Positions 34,909 through 46,300 of a stretch of 64,000 nt of DNA are shown one piece after another. The notes under the pieces are model-generated. The model was given only the letters and a program-made list of their open reading frames with translations, did not search any database and had not been told where the DNA came from. Position 1 is the stretch's first letter. Each line of letters begins with the position of its first letter. Origin of the DNA: Myxococcales bacterium (GTDB lineage Bacteria; Myxococcota_A; Polyangia; Nannocystales; Nannocystaceae); NCBI GenBank assembly GCA_020633335.1, contig JACKDU010000003.1, forward strand, positions 763,259 through 827,258, given 5' to 3'. The translations under genes were made by a program, and so were the position numbers.

Positions 34909-37896
34909 ATGGCGAAGATCCGCGTCTATGAGCTTGCCAAAGAGCTGGGCAAGGACACCAAAGAGATGGTCAAGATCATCCGGGGCTTCGGCCTCGTGAT
35001 CAAGGGCTACATGAGCACGTTGACCGAGGAGGAGGCCGACCAGGTGCGGCGCAAGATCGGCGGTGGAGCGGTCGCACCTGCGCCCTCACCCAGCCCGTCG
35101 AGCACCGCTCCGTCGGGCGGTGCGGGTCACTCCGGCCATGCTGGCAGTTCCGGTGGTTCCGGCGGCTCCGGCGGGTCGAGTGGCTCCGGTGGTTCCGGCG
35201 GGGAGGGGCGCGGCAAGCGTCCAGCGACCGTGATCCGTCGCAAGGGCAATCGCCCGCGGCCCTCGGTGCGCGAGGCCGAGGCCGAGGCGCAGGCGCGCGA
35301 GGCCGAGGAGGCGCAGGCACGTGAGGTGCAGGCGGCGCGCGACGCCCAGGCGGCGCGCGAGTCCCAGCCGCGTCCGGTGATCCGGCGGCCGGTGATCGTC
35401 CAGCGGGCGGAGGAGCCGCGGCCCAGCGCCCCGGCGATCCGCCGGAGCTCCGAGTCCGGTCCGAGCGGCGAGCCGGCCCGTGGAGAGGCGCCGGTGGTCC
35501 GTTCGCGGCCCGAGTCCAGCGCTCCCGCGGCCTCGGCGCGTGCACACCAGCAGCAGCAGCAGGAAGAGGCCGAGTCCGTGCCCAAGGTGGTCCCGGCGGT
35601 CGGCACCCGCATCCAGCTGCCGGCGGGCACCCGTCGACTCCCCGGCGGCATGGCCGAGCGGATGTCGAAGCCCGGCGATCGACCGGAGCGTGAGGCGCCC
35701 CGCGAGCGCGAGCGCGAGCCCGTCCGTGAGGCACCGGTCGCGCGTGAGCCGGTTCGGGCGCGTCCGCAGCCCCAGGCGGCGCCGGTCGAGGTGCGTGAGC
35801 GTCGGCCTTCGGCTCCCTCGCCGGCCGCCGCGCCCGTGCAGGCGGCCGCGGCCGCCGAGAGCGAGGACAAGGACGACTCGCGTCGCGTGGTCCGCAACGA
35901 CGCGGGGGTGATCGTCGCCGCCGCGCCGCAGCGCTCGGAGCCGAAGATCGTCGGCTTCATCCAGCTCGCCGAGCGGCGTCGTCCGCAGCAGGTGATCATC
36001 ACCGACGCGAGCGAGGAGAGCCGGGGCGGCCGCGCCAGCCAGCGCAAGCAGCGTGAGGAGCGCGCGCAGGCCCAGGGCCGCCGCCGCAAGATGACCGTCC
36101 GCGGGGGTCCCCGCGGTCGGATCCCGGGTCCGCGGGTCTCGACTCAGGAGATGAGCGAGGCCAAGAAGCGGATCCGCGTCGACGAGGTGATCCAGCTCAG
36201 CGACCTCGCCCACCAGATGGGCAAGAAGGCGAGCGCGGTCCTCCGTGTCCTCTGGGGCATGGGCCTCCGCGGCCTGACGATCAACTCGTCGATCGACGCG
36301 GAGACCGCCGAGGTCGTCGCCAGCGAGTTCGGCTACACGGTCGAGAACGTCTCCTTCCAGGAGGACGACTTCTTCGCCGACGTCGACGCTGGCGATCTCG
36401 AGCCGCGGGCGCCCGTGGTCACCATCATGGGCCACGTCGACCACGGCAAGACCTCGCTCCTCGACCGGATCCGGACCTCCCGTCTGGTGGAGGGCGAGTC
36501 CGGCGGGATCACCCAGCACATCGGCGCCTACAAGGTGTCGACCCCGAAGGGCGACGTCGTCTTCCTCGACACCCCGGGTCACGAGGCGTTCTCGGCGATG
36601 CGCTCGCGCGGCGCCCAGATCACCGACGTCGTCGTCCTGGTGGTCGCCGCCGACGACGGCGTGATGCCGACCACGGTCGAGGCGATCAAGCACGCCGAGG
36701 AGGCTGGTACGCCGATCCTCGTGGCGATCAACAAGATCGACAAGCCGGGCGCCAACCCCGGCCGCGTCAAGCAGGCCCTCATGGAGTATGGCCTCGTCGG
36801 CGAGGAGTTCGGCGGCGAGACGATCATCTGCGAGGTGTCGGCGAAGACCGGCGTCGGTATCGACAAGCTCCTCGAGATGCTCGCCCTCCAGGCCGATCTC
36901 CTCGAGCTCGTCGCCAACCACGACGGCCGCGCTCAGGGCGTCGTCCTCGAGGCCCGCGTCGACAAGGGCCGCGGCCCGATCGCCACCCTCCTGATCGACG
37001 CCGGCACGCTGGCCAAGGGCGACATGCTGGTGGCCAACGAGTTCAGCGGCAAGGTCCGCGCGATCTTCGACGACGTCGGGCGCCAGCTCGACGAGGTCGG
37101 CCCGAGCACGCCGATCGAGGTCCTCGGCCTCGACGGCGCCCCTCAGGCCGGTGACCGCTTCGTCGTCGTCGAGAACGAGAAGGCCGCCCGCCAGCTCGTC
37201 AACCACCGCCGCGAGCTCCGGCGCCGCAAGGAGAGCGTCCGCAGCGGGCCGTCGATCCAGGATCTGATCGCCCGCAAGAAGACGCCGACCCTCAAGGTCG
37301 TCCTCCGGGCCGACGTCCAGGGCTCGGCCGAGGCGCTCAAGCAGGCGCTCCTCGATCTCTCGACCGAGAAGGTGAAGGTCGACGTGATCTTCTCCGGCGT
37401 CGGCGCGATCACCCAGACCGACGTCAAGATGGCGTCGGCCGGCGAGGCCGTGATCATCGGCTTCGCGACCAAGCCGGTCGGCAAGGCCGGTCAGGCGGCC
37501 GAGGCCGAGAGCGTGCCGATCTACACCTTCGACGTGATCTACGACGCGCTCGACAAGGTGCGGGAGCTGATGATCGGCCAGCTCGAGCCGGAGTACCGCG
37601 AGCGCGAGCTCGGCGAGGCCGAGGTCCGGGCGCTCTTCCCGATCCCGCGCCTCGGCGTCGTCGCCGGCTGCCGCGTGATCAAGGGCGTGGTCCAGCGCAA
37701 CGGCGGGATCCGGGTGGTCCGCAAGGGCGTGGTCATCCACAAGGGATCGGTCGCGTCGCTGCGGATCTTCAAGGAGGACGTCAAGGAGGTCCGCGAGGGC
37801 TTCGAGTGCGGCATCGTCGTCGACGGCTTCCCCGAGGTCGAACCCGGCGACATCCTCCAGTCCTTCGAGATCGAGACGATCGCGCCGACCCTGTGA
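34909..37896 (+). CDS. infB: Translation initiation factor IF-2
   Basis: GTPase that places initiator tRNA on the ribosome. The 995-residue protein starts with an IF2N-like domain (MAKIRVYELAKELGKDTKEM), followed by about 350 residues of Ser/Gly/Arg/Glu/Ala/Pro low complexity, a second IF2N (VIQLSDLAHQMGKKASAVLRVLWGMG), and the G domain from about residue 505: GHVDHGKTSLLD, DTPGHEAF, NKIDKPGAN and SAKTGVGID. C-terminal domains II-IV are complete (EYRERELGEAEVRALFPIPRLG, GFECGIVVDGF). ATG 34909 has a GGGAGGGAGG site upstream. The stop overlaps rbfA (GTGA). Confidence 0.98.
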   Translation: MAKIRVYELAKELGKDTKEMVKIIRGFGLVIKGYMSTLTEEEADQVRRKIGGGAVAPAPSPSPSSTAPSGGAGHSGHAGSSGGSGGSGGSSGSGGSGGEGRGKRPATVIRRKGNRPRPSVREAEAEAQAREAEEAQAREVQAARDAQAARESQPRPVIRRPVIVQRAEEPRPSAPAIRRSSESGPSGEPARGEAPVVRSRPESSAPAASARAHQQQQQEEAESVPKVVPAVGTRIQLPAGTRRLPGGMAERMSKPGDRPEREAPREREREPVREAPVAREPVRARPQPQAAPVEVRERRPSAPSPAAAPVQAAAAAESEDKDDSRRVVRNDAGVIVAAAPQRSEPKIVGFIQLAERRRPQQVIITDASEESRGGRASQRKQREERAQAQGRRRKMTVRGGPRGRIPGPRVSTQEMSEAKKRIRVDEVIQLSDLAHQMGKKASAVLRVLWGMGLRGLTINSSIDAETAEVVASEFGYTVENVSFQEDDFFADVDAGDLEPRAPVVTIMGHVDHGKTSLLDRIRTSRLVEGESGGITQHIGAYKVSTPKGDVVFLDTPGHEAFSAMRSRGAQITDVVVLVVAADDGVMPTTVEAIKHAEEAGTPILVAINKIDKPGANPGRVKQALMEYGLVGEEFGGETIICEVSAKTGVGIDKLLEMLALQADLLELVANHDGRAQGVVLEARVDKGRGPIATLLIDAGTLAKGDMLVANEFSGKVRAIFDDVGRQLDEVGPSTPIEVLGLDGAPQAGDRFVVVENEKAARQLVNHRRELRRRKESVRSGPSIQDLIARKKTPTLKVVLRADVQGSAEALKQALLDLSTEKVKVDVIFSGVGAITQTDVKMASAGEAVIIGFATKPVGKAGQAAEAESVPIYTFDVIYDALDKVRELMIGQLEPEYRERELGEAEVRALFPIPRLGVVAGCRVIKGVVQRNGGIRVVRKGVVIHKGSVASLRIFKEDVKEVREGFECGIVVDGFPEVEPGDILQSFEIETIAPTL

Positions 37897-38333
37897 GCAC
37901 GCGCCTCCAACGGATCGAAGAGACCCTGCGCCGGGCGATCGCCGATGTCCTCCTCTTCGGGGGGCTCCGGGATCCCCGGCTGCAGGGCGTGAACCTCGGC
38001 GTCACCGGCGTCAAGGTCACCCCCGACCTCCAGCAGGCGCGGGTCTTTGTCGACATCATGGGGGAGGGCGCGCTCTCCGACGGGATCTTGGCGGCCCTGC
38101 GGGCGGCGACCCCGGTGATCCGGGCCGAGCTCGCCCACCGCGTCCACCTCCGGCGCCTGCCGACGCTCCGCTTTGAGCGCGACGAGGCGATCGCCCGCGG
38201 TCTGCGGATCGAGGAGGTGATCGCCGAGATCCACGCGACCGACGCGGCCCATGCTGCGGACGCCGCCGACGCCGAGGGCGAGGAGGCGCAATCAGCGCCT
38301 GCCGCCGAGGCCCACGCGACCGACGAGGACTAG
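37893..38333 (+). CDS. rbfA: Ribosome-binding factor A
   Basis: Cold-shock-linked factor that aids 16S rRNA 5'-end maturation. The 146-residue protein follows the RbfA pattern: RLQRIEETLRRAIADVLL, GVNLGVTGVKVTPDLQQARVFV, IRAELAHRVHLRRLPTLRFERDEAIARGLRIEEVI. The C-terminal 30 residues are an Ala/Glu/Asp tail. The GTG start at 37893 overlaps the infB stop. truB follows by one base. Confidence 0.94.
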   Translation: MSTRLQRIEETLRRAIADVLLFGGLRDPRLQGVNLGVTGVKVTPDLQQARVFVDIMGEGALSDGILAALRAATPVIRAELAHRVHLRRLPTLRFERDEAIARGLRIEEVIAEIHATDAAHAADAADAEGEEAQSAPAAEAHATDED

Positions 38334-38334
38334 G

Positions 38335-39360
38335 GTGGGCGAGCCGCGCGAGGGTGGGGGGCTCCACGGAGTCCTCCTGGTCGACAAGCCCGAGGGGCCG
38401 ACCTCCCATGACGTCGTCGGCTGGGTCCGCCGCCTCGTGCGGAGCCGTCGGGTCGGCCACTGCGGGACCCTCGACCCCGCGGCCTCGGGCCTCCTGGTGG
38501 TCACGGTCGGCCTCGCCACCCGGATCGTCCCCTTCCTCACCGAGGTCGACAAGGCCTACCGGGCCGAGGTCGTCCTCGGTCGCCGGACCGCGAGCGGCGA
38601 CCGCGACGGTGAGATCCTCGCCGACGTCCCGGTCGATCCGGCGATCGCCCCCCAGGCGATCGCCGCCGCCGAGGGGCTGGTCGGCGATCACTCGCTCCCG
38701 CCGCCGGCCTACTCGGCGGTGCGGATCGACGGCGAGCGAGCCTACGCGCGGGTTCGCCGCGGCGAGCAGGTCGAGCTCCCGCCGCGGCTGATGCGGGTGC
38801 TGGCGGTCGACGAGGTCAGCGCCGCCGTCCGCGAGCCGGACAAGGTGGTCGTCACGCTGACGCTGCGGGTGAGCAAGGGCACGTACATCCGCTCGCTGGC
38901 CGAGCTCCTCGGCGCCCGTCTCGGGCTCCCGGCCTACCTCGGCGGGCTCCGGCGGATCGCCGCCGGCGATCTCCGGGTCGACGCCCCCGGCGTGCTCCGG
39001 CCCCGGGCCCACCACGATCCCACCTCCGGCCGCTGGCGCTTCTCCCTGGCCGACGCCTCGGAGCCGGAGGCGCTGCCCGAGGGCGCGCTGCGGCCGATCG
39101 ACGAGGTCCTCGGCCTGCCCTCGCAGGCCCTCGATCTCGGCTCCCCGGCGCTGGTCCGCCTCGGCCAGGGGCAGGCGCTGACCGCCGCCGAGCTGGGCTT
39201 CGCCGATCCCAGCCCGGGGGACCTCGTGAGCCTGGTCGCGCGCGGCGCCCAGGGCTCCCTCGACACGGTCATCATCGGCCGGGTCGAGGGTCGCGGCGGC
39301 GACCTCGTCGTCCGCCCGCAGCGGGTCCTCCGCCTCGACAATTCACCGCGAGACGCTTGA
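38335..39360 (+). CDS. truB: tRNA pseudouridine(55) synthase
   Basis: Makes pseudouridine-55 in the tRNA T-loop. The 341-residue protein has GVLLVDKPEGPTSHDVVGWVRR, the catalytic aspartate motif GTLDPAASGLLVV, and the substrate segment PPAYSAVRIDGERAYARVRRGE and VSKGTYIRSLAELLG. It starts at GTG 38335, one base after the rbfA stop. Its final stop overlaps the -35 of the next promoter. Confidence 0.96.
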   Translation: MGEPREGGGLHGVLLVDKPEGPTSHDVVGWVRRLVRSRRVGHCGTLDPAASGLLVVTVGLATRIVPFLTEVDKAYRAEVVLGRRTASGDRDGEILADVPVDPAIAPQAIAAAEGLVGDHSLPPPAYSAVRIDGERAYARVRRGEQVELPPRLMRVLAVDEVSAAVREPDKVVVTLTLRVSKGTYIRSLAELLGARLGLPAYLGGLRRIAAGDLRVDAPGVLRPRAHHDPTSGRWRFSLADASEPEALPEGALRPIDEVLGLPSQALDLGSPALVRLGQGQALTAAELGFADPSPGDLVSLVARGAQGSLDTVIIGRVEGRGGDLVVRPQRVLRLDNSPRDA

Positions 39361-39385
39361 CAAGAACGCGCAGGGCCCCGATTCT
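39357..39385 (+). promoter_or_regulatory. Promoter of rpsO at the end of truB
   Basis: A perfect TTGACA (39357-39362) overlaps the truB stop, followed by a 17-base spacer and GATTCT (39380-39385). About 60 bases of leader remain before the rpsO ATG, including GGGGC-CAGA-GCCCC (about 39423-39436), a hairpin that could mediate S15 autoregulation. Confidence 0.55.
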
Positions 39386-39453
39386 CCGGGCCTCAAAGAC
39401 TCAAAGAAAACGCACCCTTCGCGGGGCCAGAGCCCCGACAGGTTCAAGAAGAC

Positions 39454-39723
39454 ATGCCGCTCTCCACTGATCGCAAGGCCGAGATCATCGCCAAGTTCAA
39501 GACCCACGAGAACGACACCGCCTCCCCGGAGGTCCAGGTGGCGCTCCTCACCGCCAGGATCAACTACCTGACGGATCACTTCCGCAGCGCGGCCAAGGAT
39601 CACCACTCGCGCCGCGGCCTGCTCAAGCTCGTCGGCCAGCGTCGTCGTCTCCTCGACTACCTCCGCGGCCGCGACGTCGAGCGCTACCGCAGCCTCATCG
39701 GCGCGCTGAACATCCGCAAGTAG
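39454..39723 (+). CDS. rpsO: 30S ribosomal protein S15
   Basis: 89-residue primary-binding protein of the small-subunit platform. The helices and motifs ENDTASPEVQVALLTARINYLTDHF and HHSRRGLLKLVGQRRRLLDYLRG are near-universal, as is the C-terminus YRSLIGALNIRK. The ATG lies about 70 bases after the predicted transcription start. It is followed by a strong terminator and then pnp, the same order as in many bacteria. Confidence 0.99.
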   Translation: MPLSTDRKAEIIAKFKTHENDTASPEVQVALLTARINYLTDHFRSAAKDHHSRRGLLKLVGQRRRLLDYLRGRDVERYRSLIGALNIRK

Positions 39724-39728
39724 CGAAG

Positions 39729-39762
39729 GAGAGGGCACCCCCGGGGGTGCCCTCTCTGCTTT
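39729..39762 (+). terminator. Terminator after rpsO
   Basis: A self-complementary 28-base sequence (39729-39756, starting GAGAGGGCACCCC) forms a 12-bp GC-rich stem around CCGG, followed by TGCTTTCTT. The downstream T-richness is moderate. The fold could also work on the opposite strand. Confidence 0.8.
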
Positions 39763-39824
39763 CTTGCGTCGATGCGTCGACGCGTCGACCGCTCGCACGG
39801 ACGTCCGCGCGCGACCCGAAGTGG

Positions 39825-39891
39825 CCGCGGAGCAGGATCGCGATGGTGCGTCATGCGAGCCGAAGAACCCCCATCGAGCTCCGCTCCGCGG
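39825..39891 (+). promoter_or_regulatory. Stem-forming 5' leader of pnp
   Basis: CCGCGGAGC (39825-39833) and GCTCCGCGG (39883-39891) are exact 9-bp complements enclosing 49 bases, ending 14 bases before the pnp start. Enterobacterial pnp leaders contain an RNase III-cleaved stem used for autoregulation; a similar role here is an inference. Confidence 0.5.
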
Positions 39892-39905
39892 CAGAAAGTC
39901 CGCAC

Positions 39906-42017
<2,112 letters not shown>

Positions 42018-42018
42018 G

Positions 42019-42474
42019 GTGGCCGCTCCGCCGCCGCTCCTATGCCGACGCCTCCATCCGGAGGCGCGGCTCCCGCGACGGATGAGCGAGCACGCGGCCG
42101 GGCTCGATCTGAGCGCCTGTCTCCCGGACGGAGCGGTGCTCACGATCGCCCCCGGCCGCCGGGAATTGGTGCCAACTGGTGTCGCGATGGCGATTCCGGT
42201 AGGGTACGAGGGTCAGGTCCGCCCGCGCTCGGGCCTGGCGCTCCACCGCGGCGTCCTGGTCGCCAACGCCCCCGGGACCATCGACGCCGATTACCGGGGG
42301 GAGATCCAGGTGATCCTGCTCAACCTCGGCGCGGAGCCCCTCGAAGTCCGCCATGGCGATCGCATCGCTCAGCTCGTCCTCGCGCCGGTCGCCCTCCTCG
42401 AACCATCCGAGGTCGAGGTGCTGCCGCCTGCGGAGCGAGGTGAGGGCGGCTTCGGCAGCACCGGCGTGGGCTGA
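42019..42474 (+). CDS. dut: dUTP diphosphatase
   Basis: Hydrolyses dUTP to dUMP, keeping uracil out of DNA. The 151-residue trimeric-type enzyme has the N-terminal strand RRLHPEARLPRR before motif I (EHAAGLDLSA), PRSGLALHRGV (motif II), NAPGTIDADYRGEIQVILLN (III), RIAQLVLAP (IV) and GGFGSTGVG (V). The GTG at 42019 is chosen because the family requires the strand before motif I. It starts two bases after the pnp stop. With the uracil glycosylase, it gives the window two uracil-defence genes. Confidence 0.95.
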   Translation: MAAPPPLLCRRLHPEARLPRRMSEHAAGLDLSACLPDGAVLTIAPGRRELVPTGVAMAIPVGYEGQVRPRSGLALHRGVLVANAPGTIDADYRGEIQVILLNLGAEPLEVRHGDRIAQLVLAPVALLEPSEVEVLPPAERGEGGFGSTGVG

Positions 42475-42497
42475 CCTCAAGGACAGGGGAGAAGATC

Positions 42498-44699
42498 GTG
42501 GCCCATAACCCTGGCGACCAGATCTGCGGTCGATTCGAGCTCGTTCGCGCGGAGTCCCCGGGGACCGGCTCGCCCCTCTTTGGCGAGGCCTGGGCGGCGC
42601 TCGACATCGAGAGCGGCGACATGGTCCGCCTCGCGCTCCTCGGCCCCGAGCTGATCCCGGCGGCCAGCGATCGCGCGGCCCTGGTCGCGCGCCTCGCCCC
42701 GCTCGCCGAGAGCGGACGGGATGATTCGCTGGTCCCCCTGAGCTTCGCCGGCATGGAGGGCGAGATCTGCGTGGTCGGCTTTGAGGGCCTCTACGCCGGC
42801 ATCGCCCTCGCCGACGTCCTGGCGGACCTGCCGGTCGAGGATCGGACGCCCGAGGTCAGCCGCCTCTGCGCCGAGATCGCCCTCGGCCTGGCGATCCTCC
42901 ACGGCCGCGGGCTGGTCCACGGGGCCCTCGGGATCGAGACGATCTTCGTCTGGGAGCGGGGCAACGCGCTCTGGCTCTACGGCCTCGCCGACGCCTGCGA
43001 TTCGGCCGCGCTCGCCGAGCGGGCGGCCGCCCATGATCTCGCGCTGGCCCCCGAGATCGCCGCTGGCGGCCCGCCGAGCCCGGCCGGCGACGTCTTCGCC
43101 TGGGCCGTGACGGTCGCCTCCTACGTCAGCGGGCTCCCGGGCGCCGAGGCGCTCGCGGCCCTCCACGCCGGTGAGATCCTCGGCGGGAGCGGCCGCCTCG
43201 GGGAGCTGCTCAAGGCCGCCACGGCGGAGGATCCGGCCGCGCGTCCCGTCAGCGGCGGGGCCCTCGTCCGCGGCCTCGTCGGCGCCGGCGTGATCGTCGT
43301 CGCCGGCCAGGAGGACGCGATCGACGAGGAGGCGCTCACCGCCCTCGCCGAGGTCGGCATCGAGCCCTTCAGCGTCGAGTCGTTGCCGCCCGAGGTCGAC
43401 AAGGCGCCGCCGACGAAGGCGGCCGCGCCGAAGGTCGAGGCGCCGAAGGTCGAGCTGCCGAAGGTCGAGCTGCCGAAGGTCGAGCTGCCGAAGGTCGAGG
43501 CGCAGGCGCCGAAGGTCGAGGCGCAGGCGCCGAAGGTCGAGGCGCCGAAGGTCGAGGCGCCGAAGGTCGAGGCGCCGAGCTTCGAGGTGCCGAAGGTCGA
43601 GGCGCCGAAGGTCACGGCGCCGAAGATCGAGCTGCCGAAGATCCCCACGCCAAAGATCGAGGCTGCGCCCAAGGTCTCGGCGCCCAAGCTCCCGCCGCTC
43701 TCTCCGCCGCCATCCGCGGCATCTGCGCCGCGAGCGCCGAGTGGCCCGTCGACCTTCGGTCCCGGCGCCAAGATCCCCGAGCTCCCCTCGATCCTCCCCA
43801 CCGAGGCCCCGGAGAGCGCCCCTGCGGCCTCTCCGCTGGGGGACGCGGTCGCGGCCGCGCTCGGCGGATTGCCGCTTCCGGCCGCGCCGGCTCCGGCAAA
43901 GACGTCGAGCCTCCACGACCTCGCGCCCCACCTCCCGCCGATCTCGCCGGAGCCCGAGCACGAGGCGCCGAGGCCCGCGGCCGTCGTCGTCAAGAAGGCC
44001 AAGCCCAAGCCCGAGCCGGTCAAGGAGAGCAAGCCGCGGGTCCACCTCCTCGAGCCCAGCGGCCTGCGGCCGGTCTCGGAGGCGAGCGGTCTCCGGCCGC
44101 TCGCGGAGGCGAGCGGCCTCCGTCCGGTCGACGGATCGACCTCGGCCCTCGTCAACATGGCCCTCTCGCTCGGTCGGCCGACGCCACCGCCGACGCCGGC
44201 CCTCTCGATCGCCGATGCGGTGAGCGCCGCGACCGGTTCGAGCGCGCCGATCAGCGAGCCCTCCGATCTCGCGGCGGCCGTCGCGGCCGCGACCACGTTC
44301 CCGCTCCCCGAGCCGCCCGCGCCGGCGTCGCCGACCGACGGCCTGCCGGAGAGCGCCGAGCCCGACGCCCCCCGCCTCCGTCGCGATCGCCGCACGCACC
44401 CCCTCGGGTGGGCGGTCAGCGAATTGCCGGATGGGGTGACGTCGGCGACGGCCGTCGACGCGAGCGAGGCCGAGTCCACCGCGCCCGCCGAGTCGAGCGA
44501 CGAGATGCCGCGGAGCGCCGTCAGCTCGCCGGGCGCCGACGACAGCGTCGCCGCCCGGGCGATCGTCGAGGCGACGACCGTGACCGAGCAGCCGGGGACC
44601 AAGGAGAAGGCCCAGCAGGAGGAGTCGCGCTCGCTCCTCTACCTCCTCGCGCTCGCGGCCGCCGTCCTCATCGGCTACGTCCTCTGGGCCTCGCAGTAG
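42498..44699 (+). CDS. Kinase-like (pseudokinase) protein with Lys-Val-Glu-Ala-Pro repeats and C-terminal membrane anchor
   Basis: A 733-residue protein starting at GTG 42498 with AGGGGAG nine bases upstream. Residues about 10-265 follow the fold order of a Ser/Thr kinase: GRFELVRA (start of N-lobe), IALGLAILHGRGLVHGALGIETIFV in place of the catalytic loop, YGLADA in place of DFG, and APEIAAGGPPSPAGDVFAWAVTVASYVSG in place of the activation-segment APE. The HRD aspartate, the metal-binding Asn and the DFG aspartate region are altered, so it is likely catalytically dead. Residues about 310-395 are K-V-E-(A/L)-P repeats; later come three Ser-Gly-Leu-Arg-Pro repeats. The end, LLYLLALAAAVLIGYVLWASQ, is a membrane tail anchor. 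Confidence 0.78.
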   Translation: MAHNPGDQICGRFELVRAESPGTGSPLFGEAWAALDIESGDMVRLALLGPELIPAASDRAALVARLAPLAESGRDDSLVPLSFAGMEGEICVVGFEGLYAGIALADVLADLPVEDRTPEVSRLCAEIALGLAILHGRGLVHGALGIETIFVWERGNALWLYGLADACDSAALAERAAAHDLALAPEIAAGGPPSPAGDVFAWAVTVASYVSGLPGAEALAALHAGEILGGSGRLGELLKAATAEDPAARPVSGGALVRGLVGAGVIVVAGQEDAIDEEALTALAEVGIEPFSVESLPPEVDKAPPTKAAAPKVEAPKVELPKVELPKVELPKVEAQAPKVEAQAPKVEAPKVEAPKVEAPSFEVPKVEAPKVTAPKIELPKIPTPKIEAAPKVSAPKLPPLSPPPSAASAPRAPSGPSTFGPGAKIPELPSILPTEAPESAPAASPLGDAVAAALGGLPLPAAPAPAKTSSLHDLAPHLPPISPEPEHEAPRPAAVVVKKAKPKPEPVKESKPRVHLLEPSGLRPVSEASGLRPLAEASGLRPVDGSTSALVNMALSLGRPTPPPTPALSIADAVSAATGSSAPISEPSDLAAAVAAATTFPLPEPPAPASPTDGLPESAEPDAPRLRRDRRTHPLGWAVSELPDGVTSATAVDASEAESTAPAESSDEMPRSAVSSPGADDSVAARAIVEATTVTEQPGTKEKAQQEESRSLLYLLALAAAVLIGYVLWASQ
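43427..43640. repeat. 12-15-bp repeats encoding Lys-Val-Glu-Ala/Leu-Pro
   Basis: About 15 in-frame copies of GCGCCGAAGGTCGAG-type units, some reading CTG or CAG before the Lys codon, encode the extended K-V-E-A-P / K-V-E-L-P region of the kinase-like protein. Confidence 0.85.
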
Positions 44700-44815
44700 C
44701 TCGCCGATCGCAGCGCGCCGATCGCAGCGCGCCGAAGACGAGGGGAGGGCGATCACGTCGCGGCCGCGCCCTTTGCCCTCGGCCTCCGCGCCCCGCGGTG
44801 CTAGCGTGGCCGCCC

Positions 44816-45801
<986 letters not shown>

Positions 45802-45805
<4 letters not shown>

Positions 45806-45830
45806 CGCGGCCGGGGAAGCCAGCTAAGGT
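45802..45830 (+). promoter_or_regulatory. Promoter for the small membrane-protein gene
   Basis: GTGACG (45802-45807, overlapping the purC stop), a 17-base spacer and TAAGGT (45825-45830). The ATG at 45840 begins nine bases after the -10. Confidence 0.45.
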
Positions 45831-45839
45831 TCCAACCCC

Positions 45840-46196
45840 ATGGGTCCCATCCTCGCCTCCGCCGGCGCCTTCGCGATCGGCCTCTTCGTGATGGCCACCG
45901 TCACCCCGAACGTCCGGATCAAGGACTCCTGGGGGGCGTTCCAGATCGCCGGCGCCTGCGGGCTGATCTCCGCGCTCCTCGGCAAGCTGGTCGTGGCGAT
46001 CCTCAGCCTCCTCCTCCTGCCGATCCTCCTCGCCGGTCCCCTCGGCGTCTTCGTCCTCCACGCGCTCTTCAACGGCGTGCTCCTCTTCGTCGCCACCCGC
46101 TACCTCGACGGGATCCGCTTCGATGGGGTGAAGTCGCTGGCGATCGTCGCGGCCGTGCTCACGCTCGTGCAGATGATCGTCCGGGCCGGCGCCTGA
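45840..46196 (+). CDS. DUF360/YvlD-type (phage holin superfamily IV-like) membrane protein
   Basis: A 118-residue hydrophobic protein with four predicted membrane helices (FAIGLFVMATVTPNVRIKD, IAGACGLISALLGKLVVAIL, LLLPILLAGPLGVFVLHAL, VKSLAIVAAVLTLVQMIV). The segments TPNVRIKDSWGAF and NGVLLFVATRYLDGIRFDG match the pattern of YvlD/DUF360 proteins. The function of this family is not settled; a membrane-permeability role has been proposed by analogy to holins. It lies between purC and purF without an obvious link to purine synthesis. Confidence 0.75.
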   Translation: MGPILASAGAFAIGLFVMATVTPNVRIKDSWGAFQIAGACGLISALLGKLVVAILSLLLLPILLAGPLGVFVLHALFNGVLLFVATRYLDGIRFDGVKSLAIVAAVLTLVQMIVRAGA

Positions 46197-46300
46197 GCCC
46201 GCCGATGCCGATGCCACCGCCGGTGGCCGTGCTCGATCACACATCTCCGCGAGGTGCGCCGACGTCCCGCGGGATCCAGGGCTGCTAGGCTCCGCGCGCG

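Noticed and set aside
35086..37740. 884-codon minus-strand frame across infB
   Set aside because: Shadow of infB; no start signal and no domain.
43121..44602. 493-codon minus-strand frame opposite the pseudokinase repeat region
   Set aside because: Ser/Gly/Ala/Thr repeats mirror the codons of the plus-strand K-V-E-A-P repeats; not independent coding.
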